From: Enterovibrio qingdaonensis | GTDB lineage: Bacteria > Pseudomonadota > Gammaproteobacteria > Enterobacterales > Vibrionaceae | Direction of reading: 5' to 3' | DNA length: 64,000 nucleotides | NCBI RefSeq assembly: GCF_028683135.1 | Contig: NZ_JAJUBB010000003.1 | Span: forward strand, 411,614-475,613 | The notes under the pieces: generated by a model | The model's input: only the letters and a program-made list of their open reading frames with translations | Database searches by the model: none | Told to the model about the DNA's origin: nothing | Program-made: the position numbers and the translations under genes | Part shown: positions 54,208-62,245 of the stretch, one piece after another | Layout: every line of letters begins with the position of its first letter | How positions within the stretch are numbered: the first letter of the stretch is position 1

Positions 54208-54819
54208 TTAAGCTCGGTGATAGTGGTTCTGTACACCGAGTTTCGCGCGAATACGGGAGAGAGACACTTCAGTAATGCCGAGATAAGACGCAATGTGGTA
54301 GTTCGGCAGCGACTCAGCAAGTTCTGGCTGGGTCTCAACAAACTGAACATAAAGTTCGGTTGGGGAAAGCAAAAGCAAATCGGCTTCTCTTGCTTCCTTT
54401 TTCAATGCTAATGCCGTCACCATCTGAAGAAACGCATTCTTCCAACCCGGCATGCCCTCGCTGAGCACCTTTAGTGCTTTTGCCGAAACTTCAAAACACA
54501 CTGCGTCCGTCAGTGCCTCGCAGCTAAACCTCGCGGACAATCCTTTTGAGAAAGAAGACAAGCACGCCGAGACATCCGCGCGTTGAAGAAAAGATTTGTT
54601 TCTTCGGGTGCCATCCGGCGTGAGATAGAAGTTACACAGGGTTCCCGCACAGACAAATCGGACTTTATCTACGACATCTCCCGCTTCAAACAAGGTTTCG
54701 CCCTTAGTGATGTACCTTAGTACGCCTGTTTCGACAAAGGCTTGCCACTCTTCATCTGTCAGGCTAAACGCTGAACGAAACCCCTGTTCAAACTGCGCCA
54801 GAACGTCTTGGCTGTTCAT
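54208..54819 (-). CDS. Crp/Fnr-family transcriptional regulator
   Basis: A 203-residue cAMP-receptor-like protein. An N-terminal cyclic-nucleotide-binding-type barrel (residues ~20-120: GETLFEAGDVVDKVRFVCAG) and a C-terminal HTH (YHIASYLGITEVSLSRIRAKL) are visible. No Fe-S cysteine cluster pattern for FNR is seen. ATG 54819 is chosen because AAGGAGAGG precedes it, over an in-frame ATG 14 codons upstream. It lies upstream of the SDR operon on the same strand (87 bases), so it may regulate it. Confidence 0.9.
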   Translation of the reverse strand: MNSQDVLAQFEQGFRSAFSLTDEEWQAFVETGVLRYITKGETLFEAGDVVDKVRFVCAGTLCNFYLTPDGTRRNKSFLQRADVSACLSSFSKGLSARFSCEALTDAVCFEVSAKALKVLSEGMPGWKNAFLQMVTALALKKEAREADLLLLSPTELYVQFVETQPELAESLPNYHIASYLGITEVSLSRIRAKLGVQNHYHRA

Positions 54820-54877
54820 TTCCTCTCCTTGTTTGAAATGCCCCGCTGGTATTACGTACACTTATAAGACAGCGATC

Positions 54878-55783
54878 TTATTGATCCCAATAAGGTTTAC
54901 CTTCAAATCTTGCCGCAAGAAAATCAATGAATGTACGAACACGACGCGAAAGGTGCCGAGTCTGCGGATAAATTGCATAGGCGTTAAGTTCACCCGCACC
55001 GTATCCGGGCAAAACTTTACTGAGACGCCCTTCACGCAAACCATTGTGAACAACAAATGTTGGCAGATATGCGATACCCAACCCTTTCTCTACGGCGGAT
55101 AGCAGAAACTCTCCGCTACTCGCTTTCAAGACCGGATTAATTTTCACCTTTGCCTGTTTGCCTTCAGGCGACACCAACCGCCAGTGAGTAATATCACGAC
55201 TTAAGCTATAAACAACCGCATTGTGGTTACTGAGATCAGCGACGCGTTCCGGCGTCCCGTTTTCTTCGAGATAGTCAGGACTCGCACAAAGCACATGACG
55301 GACAGTGGCTATTTTTCTTGCTAGTAAGGTTGAGTCAGGCAAATCGGCGATTCGAATCGCCATGTCATAGCCTTCTTGAATCAAGTCGACTTGCCTATCG
55401 TTAAAGTCCAACTCAAATTCAATCTGTGGGTGTTCCGCTAAAAAGTCGTTAATTGCAGGGCCAATGTGTAAAACACCAAACGTGGATGGCACTGCTACCT
55501 TTAGAGGGCCTTGCAACACGCAATGTGCCTGAGACGTCGCTTCTTCGGCTTCGCGTAAATCTTCCAGAATTCTCAGGCAGTGCTTGTAGTATTCAATGCC
55601 CGTCTCTGTGGCATGCATGGTTCTCGTCGTGCGGTGAAACAGCTGAACACTGAGAAACTCTTCTAACTCTTTGAGGCGTCGACTCACCGCCGATTTAGCA
55701 ATGTTCATGCGATCAGCAGCCCCACTGATACTGCCAATCTCGACCACCCGCACAAAGGTTTCCATGTTTGTAAGCTTATCCAT
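54878..55783 (-). CDS. LysR-family regulator
   Basis: A 301-residue LysR regulator (METFVRVVEIGSISGAADRM, KSAVSRRLKELEEFLSVQLFHRTTRTM). Its C-terminal domain has the pattern of the DsdC/AaeR-like group. It is divergent from the metallo-beta-lactamase-fold gene at 55908, with a dyad in the 124-base gap, so it likely regulates that gene. Confidence 0.92.
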   Translation of the reverse strand: MDKLTNMETFVRVVEIGSISGAADRMNIAKSAVSRRLKELEEFLSVQLFHRTTRTMHATETGIEYYKHCLRILEDLREAEEATSQAHCVLQGPLKVAVPSTFGVLHIGPAINDFLAEHPQIEFELDFNDRQVDLIQEGYDMAIRIADLPDSTLLARKIATVRHVLCASPDYLEENGTPERVADLSNHNAVVYSLSRDITHWRLVSPEGKQAKVKINPVLKASSGEFLLSAVEKGLGIAYLPTFVVHNGLREGRLSKVLPGYGAGELNAYAIYPQTRHLSRRVRTFIDFLAARFEGKPYWDQ

Positions 55784-55795
55784 AAGCGTCCTTAT

Positions 55796-55814
55796 TGTTC
55801 ACTTTCGAAGAACA
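55796..55814. promoter_or_regulatory. Dyad in the LysR/MBL intergenic region
   Basis: TGTTC-N9-GAACA, an interrupted palindrome just before the LysR start. It is a candidate LysR site; the match to the T-N11-A rule is only partial. Confidence 0.35.
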
Positions 55815-55907
55815 GTCATTTACTCAAAGTGATGTTTATTGTGAATGCTAGCATTTGTAAAGTGCGCTAGTACATCAAGGACACAGATAAAACAAAAGGA
55901 ATAAACA

Positions 55908-56882
55908 ATGACAATATTGAAAATCGCAGGATCAATGATCGCTGCAACCGCTCTCATCTCCACTCCCTTATTTGCCAATGAGCCCGTGTGGGATGCCAAT
56001 AAAGTGCAGCTTATTGCTGAAAAGTTGGGTAACGGTGTCTACGCCTATTACCCAAGTGATGCGAAAGAGCTTGAGCAAAAAGGCCTGCCTGTCGCGACGA
56101 GTGGCGGATTTGTGGTCGGTGATAAGGGCGTGCTTATCATTGATACCATGTTAAACGAACGTCTGAATAAACAAGTTCAGGGTATGGTGGCAAAAGAAGC
56201 CAACAAACCGATCATCTACGCGGTGAACACCAGCTTCCACGGCGACCATTCTTACGGCAATATGTACTTGCCAGAAGACACCACCATTATTCAGCACGAA
56301 GTGACGCAAAATTACATCCACACTCACTTCGAGCATGACACCCAGTTTATGATGCAAAACTTCGGTAAAGGCCGAGGTATCGAAGAGATTGTACCAACTG
56401 ATGCAGACATCCTGATCGGTGAAGGTGGTAAGATCACCCTAGATCTGGGCGGAAAGAACGTCGAAATCATGGACTTCGGCTTTGCTCAGACAGGTGGCGA
56501 TCTCTTTGTCTGGGAACCCGAATCAAAAACCATGTGGACAGGTAACCCCATCATCACAGTGAAACCGTCACTGCCTTGGTTGCTCGATGGTCACCTGCTG
56601 GAAACGCTGGACTCATTGAAGAAGGTAAAAGCATTCTTACCGGATGATGCTAATGTTGTTCCCGGTCATGGCTCACCGATGACACCCGCCGATATTCAGT
56701 GGCACATTGACTATCTGGAAGCGATTAAAACACAGGTACAACTTGCGATTGATGAAGGGCTGACACTGGAAGAAACAGTCGCGAAGGTTCAATTGCCAGA
56801 ATTTACGGGCTATGCATTGCGTGATTGGGTTCACCCTGCACTCAACGTGCCTGCGGCATACCGAGATCTTTCTAAGAAATAA
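55908..56882 (+). CDS. Exported metallo-beta-lactamase-fold hydrolase with a Ser in the first metal position
   Basis: A 324-residue MBL-fold protein with a signal peptide (residues 1-23, cleaved after LFA). The zinc motif usually THxHxDH reads TSFHGDH, so the first His is Ser; the later ligand in VVPGHGSP is present, and QTGGDLFVWEP lies in the middle. It resembles SoxH/quinoprotein-relay-associated MBL proteins. Substrate unknown. It is divergent from its probable LysR regulator. Confidence 0.88.
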   Translation: MTILKIAGSMIAATALISTPLFANEPVWDANKVQLIAEKLGNGVYAYYPSDAKELEQKGLPVATSGGFVVGDKGVLIIDTMLNERLNKQVQGMVAKEANKPIIYAVNTSFHGDHSYGNMYLPEDTTIIQHEVTQNYIHTHFEHDTQFMMQNFGKGRGIEEIVPTDADILIGEGGKITLDLGGKNVEIMDFGFAQTGGDLFVWEPESKTMWTGNPIITVKPSLPWLLDGHLLETLDSLKKVKAFLPDDANVVPGHGSPMTPADIQWHIDYLEAIKTQVQLAIDEGLTLEETVAKVQLPEFTGYALRDWVHPALNVPAAYRDLSKK

Positions 56883-56901
56883 ATCGCTCGCAGGTTCTGT
56901 T

Positions 56902-56931
56902 CAGCCATCAAGGAATATTTTGGTGGCTGAG
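56902..56931. terminator. Hairpin between the MBL and LysE genes
   Basis: TCAGCCATC pairs with GGTGGCTGA (one G-T pair), loop 12. It lies between convergent genes and is a probable terminator. Confidence 0.45.
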
Positions 56932-56940
56932 TATTTTCTG

Positions 56941-57558
56941 TTACTGGCGGTTCATCAACAACAGGTTGCCGCCTGATACCCCTAACACCACGGCACAGCC
57001 TCGATTGAACCATCGTGCCATCGTCGGTTTGCTAAACCAGTGCCTTAAGTAAATTCCAAACATCGCATACAAGGCGATTGCCAAGATTTCTAACACTAAA
57101 AACGTCACACCGAGAACAAAAAATTGTTGGTTGATAGCTGCGCTTGGGTCAACAAATTGCGGCAAAAATGCCGTAAAGATAAGAATGGCTTTGGGGTTAC
57201 CTGCCGCTAACGTGAATTCTTGCTGCAAGAGCGTCTTTAGCTGTTTTCCACCTTCCTCTTTACTCACAGGACTAGAAGATGAACGCCATAACTGAAAGGC
57301 TATCCAAAACAGGTAAAATGCCCCGACAAGCTTGATCGCCAGAAACACAGTCTCAGAGGCGTAAAGGATGACCGCAAGCCCAGATGCAGTGAGTGCAATC
57401 ATGACGGCAAATGCGACAATTCGCCCCATACTGGCGAGCAACGCATGGCGAAAGCCGTAACAGCGCCCATTGTTCATCGCCAGTAAATTATTCGGCCCCG
57501 GCGTCATGTTTAAGGCAAAACAAGCCGGAATAAAAAGCAAGAAAGCCGCGAGTTCCAT
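56941..57558 (-). CDS. LysE-family amino-acid exporter
   Basis: A 205-residue membrane protein with about six spans. The LysE/RhtB family start FLLFIPACFALNMTPGPNNLLAMNNG and AAGNPKAILIFTAFLPQFVD are clear. It exports an amino acid or a derivative. It is 44 bases downstream of a LysR gene on the same strand and likely shares its transcript. A divergent SHMT-like enzyme gene is nearby, so a beta-hydroxy-amino-acid link is possible (inference). Confidence 0.9.
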   Translation of the reverse strand: MELAAFLLFIPACFALNMTPGPNNLLAMNNGRCYGFRHALLASMGRIVAFAVMIALTASGLAVILYASETVFLAIKLVGAFYLFWIAFQLWRSSSSPVSKEEGGKQLKTLLQQEFTLAAGNPKAILIFTAFLPQFVDPSAAINQQFFVLGVTFLVLEILAIALYAMFGIYLRHWFSKPTMARWFNRGCAVVLGVSGGNLLLMNRQ

Positions 57559-57602
57559 CTACATTCCCTTCCCGATTACCCTTTCCTCTATCTCGCCTCA
57601 CC

Positions 57603-58460
57603 TTACCTAGCCACACATGTGGTCGTCAACCACTCAAAAAAGTGGGTAGCAACTGCATGATCACGGCAAGATGGCGCGCAATACAGGTAGTATCCCCCAC
57701 TTTCAACTTCTGACAATGTCGAATCCGGCCACGGTACTAACACTCCAGAATCTAAATAAGGTTTCAATAAGCTTAATCGCCCTACCATCACACCTTGTCC
57801 ATCAAGCACAGACTGCAGAAGCAAGGTATATAGGCTGGCTCGTCGTGTTTTAGCTGAGATATCCGGGAAGGTGTCGCGCCAATACCGCCAGTCATCGTGC
57901 CAATTCATGTCCTGATAGAAGGTTGGGGAATCTTCGTTGAAACCTCTGGCACTCACTGGCAATAAATATTCTGGCCATAGTTTGATCCACGCGCCACCGG
58001 GGTCGTGAAGAAAGTACCCCAACGCCAAATCCGTGTTTTCTGGCTGGCCAGAAACGGTTGAGACTGCCGTTATCTCGATATCATGCTCAGGAAATTGGTG
58101 CTGATACTCTCCCAACCGCTTATGCAGCCAGAGCTGAGCTACGGCATGTTGCGTTGCCAGTTTTACGGGCTTAGAGCGTTTACTTCTTACCTGTTCAACA
58201 TCTCTTTCAATGCTATTGAGTGACTGCCTAATAAGCGATAAAAATTCTTGGCCTTTAGGTGTTAGTGACACGCCTTTACCGTGTCGAGAAAACAACTCTA
58301 TGCCTAGATTCGATTCCAGTTTTTTTACGTGATACGCGATTGCAGACGCGGTAAGGAACAGCTCCTCACCCGCTCGCGCAAAGCTTTCATGCTCTGCGGC
58401 GGATTCAAATGCCACCAGCGTTTCCAATGGAGGTAGATTGCCAAACCTGACCGATTTCAT
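57603..58460 (-). CDS. LysR-family regulator (GcvA-like)
   Basis: A 285-residue LysR regulator (LPPLETLVAFESAAEHESFARAGEELFLTASAIAYHVKKLE). The start LPPL and the HTH pattern place it near GcvA-type regulators of amino-acid metabolism. It is divergent from the SHMT-like gene (110-base gap) and upstream of the LysE gene. It probably controls both. Confidence 0.92.
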   Translation of the reverse strand: MKSVRFGNLPPLETLVAFESAAEHESFARAGEELFLTASAIAYHVKKLESNLGIELFSRHGKGVSLTPKGQEFLSLIRQSLNSIERDVEQVRSKRSKPVKLATQHAVAQLWLHKRLGEYQHQFPEHDIEITAVSTVSGQPENTDLALGYFLHDPGGAWIKLWPEYLLPVSARGFNEDSPTFYQDMNWHDDWRYWRDTFPDISAKTRRASLYTLLLQSVLDGQGVMVGRLSLLKPYLDSGVLVPWPDSTLSEVESGGYYLYCAPSCRDHAVATHFFEWLTTTCVAR

Positions 58461-58570
58461 TCCACTTAGCCCAAAATATTTTTTGCCTAGAGTAAAAAAT
58501 AATCCATTTGTTCATCGTGCACGAATTTGTTGAGATAACTTTGTGACCACCATAGAGACGGAGCTCGGAA

Positions 58571-59905
58571 ATGACATACCAATCAAAACCTTGGATAGAC
58601 GACGCACTCAACACCTTCGCAGCGAATACACTGAATGACTACGCGCACAATTCGTCTTCTGAGCTCCTCAGCAGCATTTATGGACTTGCGGAAGAGAATA
58701 GGCACATTCATGAAAAAGCCTGTATCAACCTCAACCCTGCTACCAATATCATGAACCCGAAAGCCGAAGCCCTTCTTTCATCTGGCATTGGTTCTCGTCC
58801 CTCTTTGGGGTATCCCGGTGATAAATATGAAATGGGCTTAGAAGCCATTGAAAAAATTGAATTAATAGCTGCTCAACTCGCCTGTGAAGTATTTGATGCC
58901 CGCTTTGCTGAAATTCGGGTCGCGTCAGGCGCAATGGCAAACTTGTATGCCTTTATGGCGACGTGCAAGGCTGGCGATACTATCCTCGTTCCCCCCGCCT
59001 CTATTGGTGGTCACGTGACCCACCATAATGCTGGTGCTGCAGGTTTGTTTGGGCTCGACATTATTGAAATGGCGGCTGACCCCACGCACTACACGGTAGA
59101 CATTGATGCAGTAAGGCAACAGGCGCGCACACTGAAGCCCAAACTAATTACCATTGGAGGTAGTTTAAATCTTCTTCCTCATCCCGTCAGTGAACTGCGA
59201 TCCATTGCGGACGAAGTCGGCGCGAAGGTCCTGTTCGATGCCGCCCATCAGTGCGGGATTATCGCGGGAAAAAGCTGGCCAAATCCGTTAACCCAAGGTG
59301 CGCATTTGATGACAATGAGCACTTACAAAAGTCTGGGCGGGCCTCCGGGCGGATTAATCGTCTCGAACGATGCAGACCTCATGAAAACGATTGATGCGAT
59401 TGCGTTCCCTGGGCTTACTGCCAACTTTGATGCTGCGAAGTCAGCAGCACTGGCGGTTTCCTTGCTCGATTGGAGAGAGTTCGGTGAGGCATATTCTGAG
59501 ACAATGATTAAGACAAACGTAGCCCTCGCCGACGCCTGTCAACGTGAAGGCTTGCCTGTATTTACGGTTGAACAAGATGGCCATGCAATACCGTCAACAT
59601 CCCACCAATTTGCCATTGAAGCGGCAATGTTCGGCGGTGGCCAAACCATGGCGAAGAAACTCAGGCAAGCAAATATCCTGACCTGTGGCATCGGCCTGCC
59701 CATTGCTACCGTTGACGGCGACATGAATGGCTTGCGTTTCGGTACACCGGAAATTGTTCGCGCAGGCTTTACGCTAGAGGACATGCCGACGGTTGCAACA
59801 CTCATTGCAGATTGTCTGTTTGAACGTAAACCTGTCGAGGACATCGCACAAGCGGCGAGCGACCTTCGCAGTCGGTTTAGCACTCTGAAGTTTGTTCAGT
59901 CATAG
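58571..59905 (+). CDS. SHMT-like PLP-dependent enzyme (fold type I)
   Basis: A 444-residue protein related to serine hydroxymethyltransferase. Recognisable: NLNPATNIMNP at the start, GSRPSLGYPGDKYEMG, VRVASGAMANLYAF-type stretch (ASGAMANLYAF), DAAHQCG with the PLP Asp, and the PLP lysine in STYKSLGGPPGG. It is longer and clearly different from GlyA (where the Lys motif is TTTHKTLRGPRGG). A serine/alpha-methylserine-type aldolase or hydroxymethyltransferase is likely; the exact substrate is unknown. The divergent LysR and the LysE exporter support amino-acid metabolism. Confidence 0.8.
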   Translation: MTYQSKPWIDDALNTFAANTLNDYAHNSSSELLSSIYGLAEENRHIHEKACINLNPATNIMNPKAEALLSSGIGSRPSLGYPGDKYEMGLEAIEKIELIAAQLACEVFDARFAEIRVASGAMANLYAFMATCKAGDTILVPPASIGGHVTHHNAGAAGLFGLDIIEMAADPTHYTVDIDAVRQQARTLKPKLITIGGSLNLLPHPVSELRSIADEVGAKVLFDAAHQCGIIAGKSWPNPLTQGAHLMTMSTYKSLGGPPGGLIVSNDADLMKTIDAIAFPGLTANFDAAKSAALAVSLLDWREFGEAYSETMIKTNVALADACQREGLPVFTVEQDGHAIPSTSHQFAIEAAMFGGGQTMAKKLRQANILTCGIGLPIATVDGDMNGLRFGTPEIVRAGFTLEDMPTVATLIADCLFERKPVEDIAQAASDLRSRFSTLKFVQS

Positions 59906-59922
59906 ATAAAAATTCTTTGTCA

Positions 59923-59956
59923 GGGTCGAGAAATTAATTCGTTCGACCCCTTTTTC
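59923..59956 (+). terminator. Terminator after the SHMT-like gene
   Basis: GGGTCGA (59923-59929) pairs with TCGACCC (59943-59949), followed by a T-run. Confidence 0.8.
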
Positions 59957-59990
59957 ATTTTCAGTAGAATGCTGCGCTTTCCTGCCTTGA

Positions 59991-60683
59991 GTGAGCGAGC
60001 AAAAATTGAAAATCGGTAAACGTCTACGTCAGCTTCAAATGATGGTAAACGCGCCTTATGACCACATTTGGGATTGCTGTTGTGACCATGGTTTACTGGG
60101 CGCATCACTTCTGCGTGAACACCCTGACGCCTTTGTCCATTTTGTTGATGTTGTTCCAGCACTTATCGACAAACTCTCCCAGCAATTACGCCAACATTTT
60201 GCGCATAACACGCAATGGGAAGCATTGTGTATGGATGCCGGTGAATTGCCTTTGGCACAACATTCTGGTCGACACTTGATCATCATTGCCGGTATCGGTG
60301 GCGATTTGATGATGGACATGGTTGCCCGCTTACAAGATACCTATCCAGAGTTCGCACTCAACTTTCTGCTTTGCCCCGTTAACCACCAATACGCGTTACG
60401 CGAAATGTTGATTGCGCGTGGCTTCAAACTCAAAGAAGAAACGTTGATAGAAGAAAACCAACGCTTCTATGAAATCATGCTGGTAACGACACATGATGAA
60501 ACCGCTCAACTCGACCAAGTTACACGCACAGGGTCGCGACTTTGGCTTTCTAACGACGATGCGCAGCGCGATGTTTGTCAGCGGTACCTTGCGAAAACCT
60601 TGCAGCACTATCAGCGTATTCAGCAAGGCAGACCAACGGCAGTAGAAGATGCAGTAAAGGCGTATCAGAGCGTAGATGTTTAG
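59991..60683 (+). CDS. trmK: tRNA (adenine22-N1)-methyltransferase, TrmK family
   Basis: A 230-residue Rossmann-fold methyltransferase of the TrmK type (RLRQLQMMVNAPYDHIWDCCCDHGLLGASLL, IIAGIGGDLMMDM, CPVNHQYALREMLIARGF). It would methylate A22 in tRNA. The start is GTG 59991; no ATG is available before the first motif. It follows the SHMT terminator and seems monocistronic; it is convergent with a LysR gene. Confidence 0.85.
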   Translation: MSEQKLKIGKRLRQLQMMVNAPYDHIWDCCCDHGLLGASLLREHPDAFVHFVDVVPALIDKLSQQLRQHFAHNTQWEALCMDAGELPLAQHSGRHLIIIAGIGGDLMMDMVARLQDTYPEFALNFLLCPVNHQYALREMLIARGFKLKEETLIEENQRFYEIMLVTTHDETAQLDQVTRTGSRLWLSNDDAQRDVCQRYLAKTLQHYQRIQQGRPTAVEDAVKAYQSVDV

Positions 60684-60751
60684 GCGGTTAATATGCAGAT
60701 GAGGGCGGTGCGAACTCTGCTCGCCCAGACAGAGGATACATAGATCTCGAA

Positions 60752-61639
60752 TTACGCGATTTCAGCATCCATGACAACCACCCCTCTAAACCATTCCACA
60801 AAGTCAAACACCGTTGTGCTAGCGTTTTGCCGATAGCTTGCGTAATACCCAAGATCCTGTTTTGTTGCAATATCAGAAAGCACAATCAAGTCACCACGCG
60901 CTATCTCAAGCCGGAAAACCTCCACAGGACAAAGCGCAACACCATGACCAGCAATGACAGCAGTTGCCAGTAAGTTAAAGTCCTGAAATACAGGCCAAGA
61001 ATCTGTCGCCGACCAACACACACCAGCACTATCAAACCAATGTTGCCATTCTTTACGTTGTTCATCATGAATCAATGGAACACGCGCAATATCTAAAGGC
61101 GTATCTATCGGGCTATGTTTCTCCAAAAATGATGGGCTGCAGACTGGCTTTTTAGTCCGACTGAATAGCTTCTCAGATTTCACCCCCGGCATATTGTGCT
61201 CGTCAGTTGAAATGAGAACATCTAACTCATTGGCTGCAAGTGAATCTGCGACACTCGCGTAAACCACTTTCACATCTAGATTCGGCTTAGCTGCTGTGAA
61301 TTCGACCAAATGCGGCACGAGCCATCGATTCGCGATGGAGGGAATACATCCTACCGTCAATGCGTCGTTACCTTTCATCGCCTTGACCGAATTACAGGCC
61401 TCCGCAATCTCATTGAGTGCGGGTGATACCCGTCTGAAAAGCAATTCTCCGCTACGTGTTAAGCGAATCCCCCTCCCTCTGCGCTCAAACAAACGCATTT
61501 GGAACCATTCCTCCAGACGCTTGATTTGATGACTCACCGCAGCGTGAGTGACGAACAGTTCTTCTGCAGCAAGTGAAAACGAAAGGTGTCTGGCTGTCGC
61601 TTCAAACGCTTTCAGTGCGGACAACGGCGGAAGTTTCAT
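60752..61639 (-). CDS. LysR-family regulator (GcvA-like)
   Basis: A 295-residue GcvA-type LysR regulator (MKLPPLSALKAFEATARHLSFSLAAEELFVTHAAVSHQIKRLE). Start 61639 is preferred over an in-frame ATG 9 codons upstream because of the family's MxLPPLxAL start and an upstream GGA. It is divergent from the ectC-like/NRAMP-like gene pair (168-base gap) and presumably regulates it. Confidence 0.92.
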   Translation of the reverse strand: MKLPPLSALKAFEATARHLSFSLAAEELFVTHAAVSHQIKRLEEWFQMRLFERRGRGIRLTRSGELLFRRVSPALNEIAEACNSVKAMKGNDALTVGCIPSIANRWLVPHLVEFTAAKPNLDVKVVYASVADSLAANELDVLISTDEHNMPGVKSEKLFSRTKKPVCSPSFLEKHSPIDTPLDIARVPLIHDEQRKEWQHWFDSAGVCWSATDSWPVFQDFNLLATAVIAGHGVALCPVEVFRLEIARGDLIVLSDIATKQDLGYYASYRQNASTTVFDFVEWFRGVVVMDAEIA

Positions 61640-61807
61640 TGTTATTTTTCCTAACATGTCGAGCAAATATTAATCAATTGTTACAAGGCTCAATTGAAAC
61701 CATCATCTCCAAAGGTAGCAGCTACGAAGAACTCGCTGAGTATTTGAGGTCCTTAATCGCCGTAGTCTGCTGCCTTTATCTCAATAAAACTAACAATTGG
61801 AGGCAAA

Positions 61808-62194
61808 ATGTTTGTTCGTTCATTAAAGGAACTGGAGTCAACAGACCGTTTTGTTGATTGGGGAAATGGCACAAGCCACCGCCTACTAACACAAGTGGAC
61901 AATATGGGATTTACCGTCTGCCATACGGTTGTTCGCGCGGGTTCTGAGTCAAAACTTCACTACAAAAATCATCTCGAAGCCTGTTACTGCATTGACGGTG
62001 AAGGCGAAGTCGAAGACATGGCGGGCAATGTGTTCACCATTCGTAAGGGCGACATTTATGTGCTCAACCAACATGATCCGCATTACTTAAGAGGTGGAAC
62101 AACCACTGATTTGGTGCTGGTCAGTGTATTTAATCCACCTCTGACAGGCTCAGAAACACACGACTTAACCAACCCTCAAGGTTCTGCCTACTAA
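61808..62194 (+). CDS. EctC-like cupin (ectoine-synthase family), without ectA/ectB
   Basis: A 128-residue cupin closely resembling L-ectoine synthase: [41 protein letters not shown]. The residues equivalent to the iron ligands of EctC (Glu57, Tyr84, His92 here) are all kept, as are the flanking Tyr52 and the family length. GGAGG precedes the ATG. The ectA and ectB genes that normally precede it are absent; instead an NRAMP-like transporter gene follows after 51 bases. So it is an orphan EctC, perhaps acting on an imported or different cyclisable substrate (inference). Confidence 0.85.
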   Translation: MFVRSLKELESTDRFVDWGNGTSHRLLTQVDNMGFTVCHTVVRAGSESKLHYKNHLEACYCIDGEGEVEDMAGNVFTIRKGDIYVLNQHDPHYLRGGTTTDLVLVSVFNPPLTGSETHDLTNPQGSAY

Positions 62195-62245
62195 CGCATT
62201 TGACGCAAAGACAGTCACGCAGTACACCCCTTCAAGGAGGATGAT

